NCBI GenBank assembly: GCA_017858515.1
Contig: JAFMBM010000002.1
Location: 39,785-103,784, forward strand
Length of the DNA: 64,000 nucleotides
Source: Cryomorphaceae bacterium
GTDB taxonomy: Bacteria > Bacteroidota > Bacteroidia > Flavobacteriales > Schleiferiaceae
Direction: 5' to 3'
The position numbers and the translations under genes are program-made. The notes under the pieces were generated by a model. The model was not told the DNA's origin. It saw only the letters and a list, made by a program, of their open reading frames with translations, and did not search any database. Of the stretch, positions 34,581 through 43,318 are shown piece after piece. How positions within the stretch are numbered: the stretch's first letter is position 1; every line of letters begins with the position of its first letter.

Positions 34581-36065
34581 TTACTTCCCACTTACATATT
34601 TCTTCCACATTCCCTTGACAATAGCATTAAACTCTGGCAGATAGTTGAATTTGAAGATAATCCATCCAAAAATCAAAGATGCCAAAATAGACTTTAAAGC
34701 GGCTGAAATGAAAGGCATAGACTCGAACTGAATGCTAAAAAGACCAGCGGAAAAACCTAAAACCAAAAGGCTTATAATGAGTAATTGAGGTGTATAAGGA
34801 GTCATTCTATACTTCTGCCAAACGTATTGGATTTTCCAGGAATTATTGAGAACAACAACCAAAGTAGAAGCAATTCCCGCACCAAGAATTCCAAATTTTG
34901 GAATGAAAATAAGATTGGCAACAAGGGTGGTAATCAATAAACCAGCGCTCATAAGCAAGTTCATCCGATAATACTTACCCATAGTTATAATATGGCCATT
35001 GATGCCACAAATAGCATTGAATAGCCTGCCAAGACCAATAACAACACTAATTAGTACCCCTCCTTGAAATTTAGAAGGGATGATAGAATACAATTCTTGA
35101 AGACTACCTACGACTAGAATAAAAATCCAACCTGTAGCAATAAGCAAGGCTAGAGAAGACTTCTTATAAAAAGCATTAAGTCCCTCAAAATCATTGTTTT
35201 CTAGCGACTTCGAAATTACCGTCCTACTTATTCCACTCGCAGCCTTACTGGGTGTATTTATAACCATTCCGATGAAATAGGCAATAGAATAAAAGGCTAC
35301 ACTTTCTAGGTCTACGTACTTTCCGATAAGAACTATATCGATCCTATTAATCAGTAAATCTCCACCATAGGTAAGAAAGCTGAAAAAACCATAATTGACT
35401 AATTCTCTCTTTGGCAAATTAGAAATAGAAGGTTTAAGGACTAAGAGCTTTTGTTTAATTAAAGAAGAAATAATTACGGCAAATTGAGAAAGAAAGCTCA
35501 AAGTGAATAAACCGATAAACCAATCAATATCAATTAAATTGAAACTATAAGCCAATAAAAGTATGAGGGTAATTACGCGCCTTTCCACCTCTTTTAAGAA
35601 CAAGGGCATAACCGACTTGAATTGAGCTATGGAGAGGCTAGAGAAAAGTTCAAAGTAAATATTGAACAACACCATTGGAAATAGATACGGGAAGTAGGTA
35701 GATAGCAATTCTGCATCTCTAGCATTCTCTGTAAAAAAAACAGCGAATTCCGTTTTAAAAATATAACCCAGAAAACCAAAAGGTACAAGAAGAACTATGG
35801 GCAAAAGAAGAGCGAAGAAACCCAAGTTAGCCTTCTGATCTTCTCGAACCCTATGAAAAAAGCGAACTAAAATTTGGGGTGCACCCAAGGCGGCAAAAGT
35901 GGAAATGGCCAAAGTATAACTAAGCATCGTTTGAATGAGACCATAGTACTCCATAGAATCTTCAAATGCATATGGAAATAAAAAGAGCGTATTAATGGCT
36001 CCGAGAACAAGACCCAGATAAGTGTAAAAGGAGTTCCAAATACTTTGCTTTATTACAACCCCCAT
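34581..36065 (-). CDS. polysaccharide flippase (MATE/Wzx-like membrane protein)
   Basis: The 494-aa polytopic protein has about 12-14 helices and an N-terminal IKQSIWNSFYTYLGLVLGAINTLFLFP typical of oligosaccharide flippases (described here by position, residues 5-31). LINRIDIVLIGKYVDLESVAFYSIA is near residue 240. It probably moves lipid-linked glycans across the inner membrane. It begins 1 nt after the stop of the upstream sulfotransferase gene, so the pair form one transcript. About 280 nt without genes separate it from the LamG gene. Confidence 0.88.
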   Translation of the reverse strand: MGVVIKQSIWNSFYTYLGLVLGAINTLFLFPYAFEDSMEYYGLIQTMLSYTLAISTFAALGAPQILVRFFHRVREDQKANLGFFALLLPIVLLVPFGFLGYIFKTEFAVFFTENARDAELLSTYFPYLFPMVLFNIYFELFSSLSIAQFKSVMPLFLKEVERRVITLILLLAYSFNLIDIDWFIGLFTLSFLSQFAVIISSLIKQKLLVLKPSISNLPKRELVNYGFFSFLTYGGDLLINRIDIVLIGKYVDLESVAFYSIAYFIGMVINTPSKAASGISRTVISKSLENNDFEGLNAFYKKSSLALLIATGWIFILVVGSLQELYSIIPSKFQGGVLISVVIGLGRLFNAICGINGHIITMGKYYRMNLLMSAGLLITTLVANLIFIPKFGILGAGIASTLVVVLNNSWKIQYVWQKYRMTPYTPQLLIISLLVLGFSAGLFSIQFESMPFISAALKSILASLIFGWIIFKFNYLPEFNAIVKGMWKKYVSGK

Positions 36066-36066
36066 C

Positions 36067-36921
36067 CTATCTCCAGCTCGATAGATTAATAGAAGGAAAT
36101 AAATTTAAGAGCGCATCGGCTTCAGCTGCATAAAATTGTTTGAGCTCTGCTTTTATTTCTAATTCTTCGGAACTGATTTTAGGCATTTTACCGCTGTTCA
36201 ATTTTCGATACAAAGGGCCTAACTTAGAAATCAACGACTCAGGGAAATAGGGCAATAAACCAACTAGTTTTTTATGCAGACTCCCATTCTTAGTGGCGAA
36301 AGTTTCATTGTGCTTGGCAAAATTAAAATCTTGGTAGAAGCTCGCATCAATTCCTAAAAAATCACTTAATTGGCTCATAGCCTCTTTTGGATTTCTCATT
36401 GTTTGTTCAAAAACCAGAATCAACATTCTTTCATTTCCCAATGCTTTTTGCCATTCTTGGAGATAACGCGAATAATATCCTTCCATTATATGCTTCCCGC
36501 CTGGATAAACGCCTAATTCAGAAGTACAATACTGCTTGAAATCTACTTCTGTATTGTGTAACTTATACCGATTGAATTGATATTTTGAATACAAACGTGC
36601 AGAAGGCTCTCTGAGAATAAATACCACTTTGGGCTCTGATTCGAGCCTCGGAATTTGCTTTAAAGCATTTTGTTGATAGATATAGGGTGCCGTAGCCTCA
36701 AAAACAATCTTCTTGTTTTTGCAATGATCGAAGAGTTCTGAATATTTTTTTAGTCCGTGTTCAATAAAATTTGCACCTTGATTAAAGCGGTTCACAGTAT
36801 CAAAAAAATAGAAGGGTTCCTTTGATTTTGAACTACATACATCCGGATGAGCCGCTAGCCAATAGTAAAGTGAACTGGTTCCAGCCTTAGGAGCGCCGGC
36901 AATTATTGTATTTGGCCACAT
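36067..36921 (-). CDS. sulfotransferase domain protein
   Basis: The 284-aa PAPS-dependent sulfotransferase has the 5'-PSB loop GAPKAGTSSLYYWL (about residues 8-21) and the 3'-PB motif VVFILREPSARLYSKYQF (about 107-124). Acidic and His residues between them are as in heparan-type sulfotransferases. Together with the flippase downstream it points to a sulfated surface glycan. Start: ATG at 36921, 5 nt after TATTTTTG. Confidence 0.9.
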   Translation of the reverse strand: MWPNTIIAGAPKAGTSSLYYWLAAHPDVCSSKSKEPFYFFDTVNRFNQGANFIEHGLKKYSELFDHCKNKKIVFEATAPYIYQQNALKQIPRLESEPKVVFILREPSARLYSKYQFNRYKLHNTEVDFKQYCTSELGVYPGGKHIMEGYYSRYLQEWQKALGNERMLILVFEQTMRNPKEAMSQLSDFLGIDASFYQDFNFAKHNETFATKNGSLHKKLVGLLPYFPESLISKLGPLYRKLNSGKMPKISSEELEIKAELKQFYAAEADALLNLFPSINLSSWR

Positions 36922-36926
36922 GTGGT

Positions 36927-36934
36927 CAAAAATA
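36927..36934 (-). promoter_or_regulatory. -7 promoter element before the sulfotransferase
   Basis: On the minus strand TATTTTTG matches TAnnTTTG and ends 5 nt before the ATG at 36921, another candidate leaderless promoter. Confidence 0.5.
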
Positions 36935-36978
36935 GCTAAAGAGATTCCACTTATTTTCGAAGTCTGAAATGAAACCCA

Positions 36979-39453
36979 ATGAAAAATAAGTTTTTACTTT
37001 TTCTCCTTCCAATTTTGGCGCTTCTAGTAGCCAATTACATTTATTTCCAACCCGTTCTGTCTGGCAAAGTATTGAAGCAAGACGATATCATGATGGGCTA
37101 TGCGAAAGGTAAAGAGATTCGAGACTATCGCGAGAACAAGGGCGAAGAGGCCCTTTGGACCAACTCCATGTTTAGTGGTATGCCTGCTTTTCAAATAAGC
37201 ACACAGTATCCCGGTAACATTCTTGGATACATACAGAATGCGCTCATATTTATCGGTGGCTCCTCCTCTTCCATTTACATCGTTTTCCTCCTTATGTTAG
37301 GAATGTATTTACTGCTTGTCGCCTTAAAAGTAGATCCTTGGCTTGCTACCTTGGGTGCATTTGCGTTTGGTTTTTCTGCCTTTTTCATCATCTCATTTGG
37401 GGCGGGACATAATGCGAAAGTTAGAGCTGCGGCATACATAGCTCCTACTTTAATGGGTGTATTGTTAACCTTAAAGGGAAGGTATTTAACAGGTTTTGCC
37501 CTTACCGCCCTTTTCGTTGGACTTTCCGTTTATGCTAATCACCTTCAAATCACCTATTACGAAGCCATCCTAATTCTTGTGATTCTATTGGTTGAAGCCT
37601 TTTTTGCTTTTAAAGAGAAAACTATAGCTCAGTTCATGAAATCGGCTGGCATTCTATTGGCTGCAGCCATCGTTGGTATTGGACCCAATATTGGAAATTT
37701 ATGGAGTACCTACTCCTATACCTCCGAAACCATGCGTGGCGGCTCGTCTGAATTGGCTTCAAAGGCAGAGAGTAAAGGAGGATTGGACTTCGATTACGCA
37801 ATGGGTTGGAGTTACAGCGCGGCTGAAAACTTTAATCTCATTGTTCCAATGTACACAGGCGGCGGAATGTCTGAAGACTATTCCTCTACTGAAACCTATC
37901 AGCAATTCTTTCCTCTCATTAAACAGAGTTTTCAAAGAGACGGCTATTCTGCTACACAGGCAGGTGAATCGGCCGAAAGGTTTATCGGCTCCCTTTTTTA
38001 TTGGGGCGAAGAAAGCTTAGTCAACGGTGGCTATTACCTCGGAGCCTCTATCTTTTTCCTTTTCATTCTTGGACTTTTAGCCATGGAAAGAAAAATGAAG
38101 GTCTGGATTATTGCCGCTTTGGCGATCTCTGTCTTTATGGGTATGGGAAGGCATTTTGAAACCTTTAATCGTCTTTTATTCGACTATCTACCTATTTATA
38201 ACAAATTTAGAGTCCCTTCTATGTCCTTGGTTGTGGCCTTTGTTGTTATTCCATTTGGCGCTATTTATGGGCTTAACGAATGGCTTAAAAAATCGAATGA
38301 AGATAAAAAGAGACTTCTTTTAAATGCAGTCATGGGCGTTGGAGGACTTTATATACTTCTCTTTCTCGGTTCTGGCCTGCTTTCTTTCGATGGGATGCGT
38401 GATGCCCAATTGGGTCAACAAGGATTGGATGTGGACCAACTATTGGCCGATCGCAAATCTCTTCAACGAAACAGCATTGGACGAAGCTTGGTCTTTTCGG
38501 CAGCCATAGCGGCCTTTCTATGGTTTTTTATTACCGACAAACTCAATAAAAAGCTATTAATTCCATCTTTAGCTTTCATTTTAATGGCTGATTTATGGAT
38601 GTTCGACAAGCAACATCTAAACTCAGATTCATTCATGACAGAGAGAGAATTCAAAAACCAGTATGCGCCTACCGCAGCCGATCAACAAATTCTTCAAGAT
38701 CCTGCTATCCATTACCGCGTAATGAATACCACTGCCGGCCTTACCTCAGACTCCTACACCTCTTATCATCATAAATCTATTGGTGGTTATCATGGAGCAA
38801 AGCTGATTCGCTACCAAGATCTTATTGAAAATCAATTGAGTAAAAACAACCCAAAGGTTTACGATATGCTCAATACCAAATATTATATCATTCAACGAGA
38901 AGGCAATGGACCCCAAGCCATGCCAAATCCCACAGCCCTTGGGAATGCTTGGTTTGTTAGCTCAATTAAACAAGTAGCAACGGCAGACGAAGAAATGGCG
39001 GCTCTAGATAAAGAAGTATTTCAACCTGAAAACGAAGCAATTGTAGACCAACGATACAGTACTTATTTGGAGGGATTAGGAAATAATTCTACTGGATCAA
39101 CTATTCGATTAAAAGAATACGATCCTAAAAGAATGGTTTATACGAGTGAGAATACCTCTGGTCAGGATTTGCTTGCTGTGTTCTCAGAAATCTATTATGA
39201 AGGGTATAAAAACGACTGGAAAGTGTTTATCGACGGAAAGGAAGTAGAAATGATCCGTGTAAATTATCTCTTGCGCGGACTTCGCGTTCCCTCAGGTTCA
39301 ACTGAAATTGTCTTTTCGTTTGAGCCTTATACTTACTTAACAGGGGAAAAGATTGACAAGGGCTTTTCCGCCGTACTTCTATTGGCTCTTTTGGGTTCTC
39401 TATTCTTTGCATTTAGAAAAAAAGAGGGGCAATCTATGGTTACAGAGTCTTAA
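36979..39453 (+). CDS. YfhO family integral membrane glycosyltransferase-like protein
   Basis: The 824-aa protein has more than 12 transmembrane helices. The first-loop acidic pattern (VLKQDDIMMGYAKG, about residues 31-44) and SMFSGMPAFQIS are typical of large Bacteroidota YfhO/GT-C-like proteins. A soluble C-terminal beta region (about 600-780) follows, then one last helix. The family is linked to glycosylation of lipids or wall polymers; the substrate is not known. A TATTTTCG element about 19 nt before the ATG may be its -7 box. It overlaps the convergent glycosyltransferase gene by 14 nt. Confidence 0.88.
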   Translation: MKNKFLLFLLPILALLVANYIYFQPVLSGKVLKQDDIMMGYAKGKEIRDYRENKGEEALWTNSMFSGMPAFQISTQYPGNILGYIQNALIFIGGSSSSIYIVFLLMLGMYLLLVALKVDPWLATLGAFAFGFSAFFIISFGAGHNAKVRAAAYIAPTLMGVLLTLKGRYLTGFALTALFVGLSVYANHLQITYYEAILILVILLVEAFFAFKEKTIAQFMKSAGILLAAAIVGIGPNIGNLWSTYSYTSETMRGGSSELASKAESKGGLDFDYAMGWSYSAAENFNLIVPMYTGGGMSEDYSSTETYQQFFPLIKQSFQRDGYSATQAGESAERFIGSLFYWGEESLVNGGYYLGASIFFLFILGLLAMERKMKVWIIAALAISVFMGMGRHFETFNRLLFDYLPIYNKFRVPSMSLVVAFVVIPFGAIYGLNEWLKKSNEDKKRLLLNAVMGVGGLYILLFLGSGLLSFDGMRDAQLGQQGLDVDQLLADRKSLQRNSIGRSLVFSAAIAAFLWFFITDKLNKKLLIPSLAFILMADLWMFDKQHLNSDSFMTEREFKNQYAPTAADQQILQDPAIHYRVMNTTAGLTSDSYTSYHHKSIGGYHGAKLIRYQDLIENQLSKNNPKVYDMLNTKYYIIQREGNGPQAMPNPTALGNAWFVSSIKQVATADEEMAALDKEVFQPENEAIVDQRYSTYLEGLGNNSTGSTIRLKEYDPKRMVYTSENTSGQDLLAVFSEIYYEGYKNDWKVFIDGKEVEMIRVNYLLRGLRVPSGSTEIVFSFEPYTYLTGEKIDKGFSAVLLLALLGSLFFAFRKKEGQSMVTES

Positions 39454-40711
39454 GAATCTCAGCCAACTCAATGGCTTGGTTTTGTCTTAAATATTTGATC
39501 GAATTTAAACCTCCTTGTTCCGACTTGGAGGTTTTTTCATGCTCAAAAGTCTGGAGGTAAGCACGAATACCTTCCACGTCATTGTAATCGAAGAAACTGC
39601 CCGATTGTGTCTCTGAAATGATTTTAGCCGCATCGCAATACACGGGTCCTATCCCTAGGATTGGTCTTCCTGAGCCAATGTATTCAAACAACTTACCAGG
39701 AATGATTCCTTGGTTGGGATTTTGATCGGGTATTACAAGCAGAAGAAGTTCTGCCTCAGCCATTCGAGTGGTAATAAGCTTGTGTTCTATATGTCCAAAA
39801 GCGCGAAAACCATTGCCCAATCTTCCAAACAACTGATGCATCTCTTCATCTGCCTTTCCGAAAAGCTTTAAAGTCCATTTTTCTTTATTACCGTTCAAAC
39901 TCAATAGCGCATCAACTAAACTATGGCAAGGGTAAATCTTGCCAATTGTACCTGCATATACAATACTGAAGCGCTCGATTTCTGGTCTTGGACTTGGAAA
40001 ATCTTCTTCGTCATATCCATTGGGCATGAATCGAAATTTAGATCTATTTCCATCTATTTTTTTACGAAGCAATTCTGTTAAATACGGACTAGAACCCATT
40101 ACGACATCCGCCTTTTGCAGAACATTGCGCTCCATTCTCTTATCTAAATAAGTAGACAGAAGAGTAGGATACATTTGTTTGTAATAGTAAATATCCGTCC
40201 AAGGATCCCTAAAATCAGCCATCCAATGAATTCCAAAATGCTTTTTTAGTTTTTTGGCTATTAGGTGGGAAGAATGAGGTGGGCCTGTACTAATGACTAC
40301 TGAAATATCTTGACTTTTAATCAGTTCCACTGCCTTTTTATAGGCAAATGAATTCCAACCTAAGCGCGCATCGGGAAGGAAAAAATTACCTCTAACAAAC
40401 TTTGCCAATTTTGAGAAAAAACTCGTTTTCTGCTCTTCATTGGCGAATCCAGAATAAGGTACTTGCTTTTTTCCTGATGCTTTTAGGTATAATTCAAAAG
40501 GTTCAAAGGTTGAGGTAGAGTGAACCTCAAGCTGATCTGAAATTTGGTCTACTAAGTTGGAATCTCGAATGGGCCAAGTGGCCTCATTTTCTTTAACGGT
40601 AATTACAATGGGATCAATTCCGTTTTGAGGCAAATATTTGCAAAACTTTAACCACCGTTGCACACCAGGGCCACCAGCAGGAGGCCAATAATATGTGATA
40701 ATGAGCACTTT
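39440..40711 (-). CDS. glycosyltransferase family 4-like protein
   Basis: GT-B enzyme of 423 aa from the ATG at 40711. An ATG at 40756 would add 15 residues that look unlike a protein start. The N-terminus ILIITYYWPPAGGPGVQRW-like segment (VLIITYYWPPAGGPG) is typical of bacterial GT4 enzymes. The C-domain has IVYAGTIGKIYPCHSL and GKLFEYIGSGRPILGIGP. It probably belongs with the flippase and YfhO genes in surface glycan synthesis. Confidence 0.87.
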   Translation of the reverse strand, partial: KVLIITYYWPPAGGPGVQRWLKFCKYLPQNGIDPIVITVKENEATWPIRDSNLVDQISDQLEVHSTSTFEPFELYLKASGKKQVPYSGFANEEQKTSFFSKLAKFVRGNFFLPDARLGWNSFAYKKAVELIKSQDISVVISTGPPHSSHLIAKKLKKHFGIHWMADFRDPWTDIYYYKQMYPTLLSTYLDKRMERNVLQKADVVMGSSPYLTELLRKKIDGNRSKFRFMPNGYDEEDFPSPRPEIERFSIVYAGTIGKIYPCHSLVDALLSLNGNKEKWTLKLFGKADEEMHQLFGRLGNGFRAFGHIEHKLITTRMAEAELLLLVIPDQNPNQGIIPGKLFEYIGSGRPILGIGPVYCDAAKIISETQSGSFFDYNDVEGIRAYLQTFEHEKTSKSEQGGLNSIKYLRQNQAIELAEILKTL

Positions 40712-40855
40712 CATAGGTGGGAAATTGGGTTTGAGTGATTCCGATTCAATCACCAAATTAAATCCAAATTACAAATACTCTTTTTGGAAATAGTACAGAT
40801 CGTTGTGAAGGCTATGATCATTGAGAACAATGGAGGCAAATAAACAATACCGCCT

Positions 40856-41035
40856 CTATTTATCGTCCTTAATTTCCTCGTAATCAACGTATTTTCCACC
40901 CCAATCTTTGCTACTTTCTTCTTTATTTGGAGAAGAATTGGCGCTCTTACTAGAGTTCACATTCGGCTTCAAAAAGCTTTTTAGAAAATAATAAATACTA
41001 TAACCCACCAAGGCTAAGAAAAGAAGTCTGATCAC
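40856..41035 (-). CDS. small membrane protein, DUF4834-like
   Basis: A 59-aa protein read from a GTG start. It has one N-terminal transmembrane helix (about residues 2-22, IRLLFLALVGYSIYYFLKSF), then a polar Ser/Asn/Lys-rich linker, and ends with the conserved-looking DWGGKYVDYEEIKDDK. This helix plus (G)xYVDYEEI tail is the DUF4834 pattern of Bacteroidota. The function is unknown. It stands alone between two intergenic stretches. Confidence 0.75.
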   Translation of the reverse strand: MIRLLFLALVGYSIYYFLKSFLKPNVNSSKSANSSPNKEESSKDWGGKYVDYEEIKDDK

Positions 41036-41284
41036 TTTTTGTAGATATAAGGCTTACGAAGGTACAAAGTCAAACGACATATCTACACTGCTTTTAAACG
41101 GGATGGTTCTTCCATAGAAAACAATGAAGTTCAGAATAGGCCGTTTCTTCTATTGGATCGAATATTTCTAACTCACTCAAAGGGTCAATGCCAACATTCG
41201 TTTCCTTGTTTCACTAAAGAAGCTCGTAATTCAGGCGAACATCTCAAAATCTAGCTGTTACTTAGCGAAACTAAAGTAATTGAG

Positions 41285-43228
41285 TTGGGTATCCGTATTT
41301 TACTTTTTCTATGGTTTTTGCTTCCAACCGTACTGTTTTCGCAACCTGGAAGTTTTAAAACTATGAGTTCGACTTTTGGATCCAACAGTCGGATTGTTGC
41401 GAAAGGGGGAGGATATGCCATTTTATCATTGGCAGATTCCCATTTAAGCGCTTTCAATCGGTGCGGACAAGTTCAATTTTCCTTAAAAATCGATGGTCAG
41501 ACTAACACGGGATTAACTCAGTTTGATCCTGTGGATTTCAAGCGATTACGGAATGGAGATTATGCCTTGCTCTTCTTTGCCAAGCAAAATGACATTCGTT
41601 TCGCAGTAGTTGCCCGACTTGATTCAACTGGATCGTTAATATGGTCTAAACGGATTGAAAACCCTTCTAACTCATTTGAATCCATCGATTATACGATAAT
41701 GGAAAATAATTCAAATGAACTCTTTATTTACGGCAATGCTACTGAAATTGCATCTCAAAGTATTCACCTTCGATTGACCAAATTGAACGGCGCTACAGGC
41801 CAAGTTATTTGGACTCGATTTTACAGCACTGGCGGTATCTGGGGTACAGCCATTTACACCTCGGACAATGGTTTTTTACTGCGATCGGGCTCTTCTTTTC
41901 TTAAAACCGATGCCAATGGAAATGCTCTTTGGCTTAAACGAAATTTCAATTCTAGCATTGGTAATTACTTCAATACTTTAGTCGAAACAACCGATGGATT
42001 TATTTACGGAGAACAAACACAGCTCACACCTCAAAGTGCCATAACCAAGCTAGATAAGCAAGGAAATCCCGTTATCAGAAAAGCGATTAATTTAGACAGC
42101 TTCCCGCGTAAGATTATAGCATTGTCTTCCGGTGGCTTTATGGCAATTATAACCCGTTCAAATTTTGGTTTATCGACTTTAGTTGAATTTGACAATAATA
42201 TGAATGTAGTCAGAAGTGGAGACGCGGGTGGCGGGATTGTTTTAGCCGACTTTTGTTTAAATCGACTTTTGGAACCCATTGCTGTTGGAATTGGATTTTT
42301 TGCACCGACACAAATTTCGCACTCGCGCTCAAATCTCTCAAATAACTGCAATCTCACGGCCTCCATCCCTCCTCTTCTTGATCTTGGTTTTGCACAAAAT
42401 CCTGAAACCATTTCTCAATTTGATGTTCTTTTTGTTAGTACTGACATCCAACTACAAATTAGCCCAAATAGCTTTACAGCAGTTGAAGTTTGTACCGGCA
42501 TTTCAAGAATTAATTTAGGTCCCGACCGAATGTATTGTTCTGGATCTACATCCAACCCCCTACAAGACTTGAATGGAAATACATTCCAAACCTATCTCTG
42601 GAGTACGGGAGAAACTTCACCTAGCATTGTACCCACTCAATCGGGCACCTATTGGTTGATTGGATTTAGTGAATGTGGAAACGACTTTACTTCCGACACT
42701 GTCGAAATTAATGTAGTTCCTACTACCCCCGCTGAATTAGGTGAAAAGCAGTTTTTATGCGATGGCGAGTCCATCGTTTTGTCAGCACCCAATTGCAATG
42801 CCTGCTCTTATCAATGGAGTACTGGAAGTACCAACCAAAGCATTACCGTAAAAGACCCGAATGACTATTGGATAGAAATTGACAATGGAAATGGATGTAC
42901 TACTTCCGATACCGTTGCCATTCTAGATGGAATTTGTTACTGCGATGTTTTTATGCCCACAGCTTTCACCCCAAACGGAGACAGCAAAAACGACCAAATT
43001 TCTCCTGTCTTAAATTGTGAACTTCAGGCCTATAGTTTTAGTGTATACAGTCGCTGGGGAGAGTTGCTCTTTAAAAGCGTAAATCCTCTTTTTCAATGGG
43101 ATGGCATGGTAAATGGCTCACAATGCACGTCTGGAGTTTACTCCTATTCTGTAGAGTACCAGGCAATAATTAAGGGGGAAATTCAAGAAGTACAATTTCA
43201 ACGAGGGTATTTTCACCTTATCAATTAG
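41285..43228 (+). CDS. secreted T9SS type B sorting-domain protein (paralogue 1)
   Basis: The 647-aa protein has a signal peptide (about 1-20, ending LFSQ). A propeller-like region with repeats such as ARLDSTGSLIWSKRI and LTKLNGATGQVIWTRFY follows, then two Ig-like repeats each built around LWSTGETSPSI or QWSTGSTNQSI and SGTYWL. The C-terminal sorting domain contains MPTAFTPNGDSKND, VYSRWGELLF and WDGMVNG. It uses TTG at 41285, chosen because it starts the signal peptide. A tandem paralogue follows after 90 nt. Confidence 0.87.
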   Translation: MGIRILLFLWFLLPTVLFSQPGSFKTMSSTFGSNSRIVAKGGGYAILSLADSHLSAFNRCGQVQFSLKIDGQTNTGLTQFDPVDFKRLRNGDYALLFFAKQNDIRFAVVARLDSTGSLIWSKRIENPSNSFESIDYTIMENNSNELFIYGNATEIASQSIHLRLTKLNGATGQVIWTRFYSTGGIWGTAIYTSDNGFLLRSGSSFLKTDANGNALWLKRNFNSSIGNYFNTLVETTDGFIYGEQTQLTPQSAITKLDKQGNPVIRKAINLDSFPRKIIALSSGGFMAIITRSNFGLSTLVEFDNNMNVVRSGDAGGGIVLADFCLNRLLEPIAVGIGFFAPTQISHSRSNLSNNCNLTASIPPLLDLGFAQNPETISQFDVLFVSTDIQLQISPNSFTAVEVCTGISRINLGPDRMYCSGSTSNPLQDLNGNTFQTYLWSTGETSPSIVPTQSGTYWLIGFSECGNDFTSDTVEINVVPTTPAELGEKQFLCDGESIVLSAPNCNACSYQWSTGSTNQSITVKDPNDYWIEIDNGNGCTTSDTVAILDGICYCDVFMPTAFTPNGDSKNDQISPVLNCELQAYSFSVYSRWGELLFKSVNPLFQWDGMVNGSQCTSGVYSYSVEYQAIIKGEIQEVQFQRGYFHLIN

Positions 43229-43318
43229 AAGATAAAAACCTTCTTTAACTAAATATAAATGAGCGAATTCTGAACTTTACACCCCCCCTTTTGTTTGACG
43301 ATTACTGATTGATTTCGT

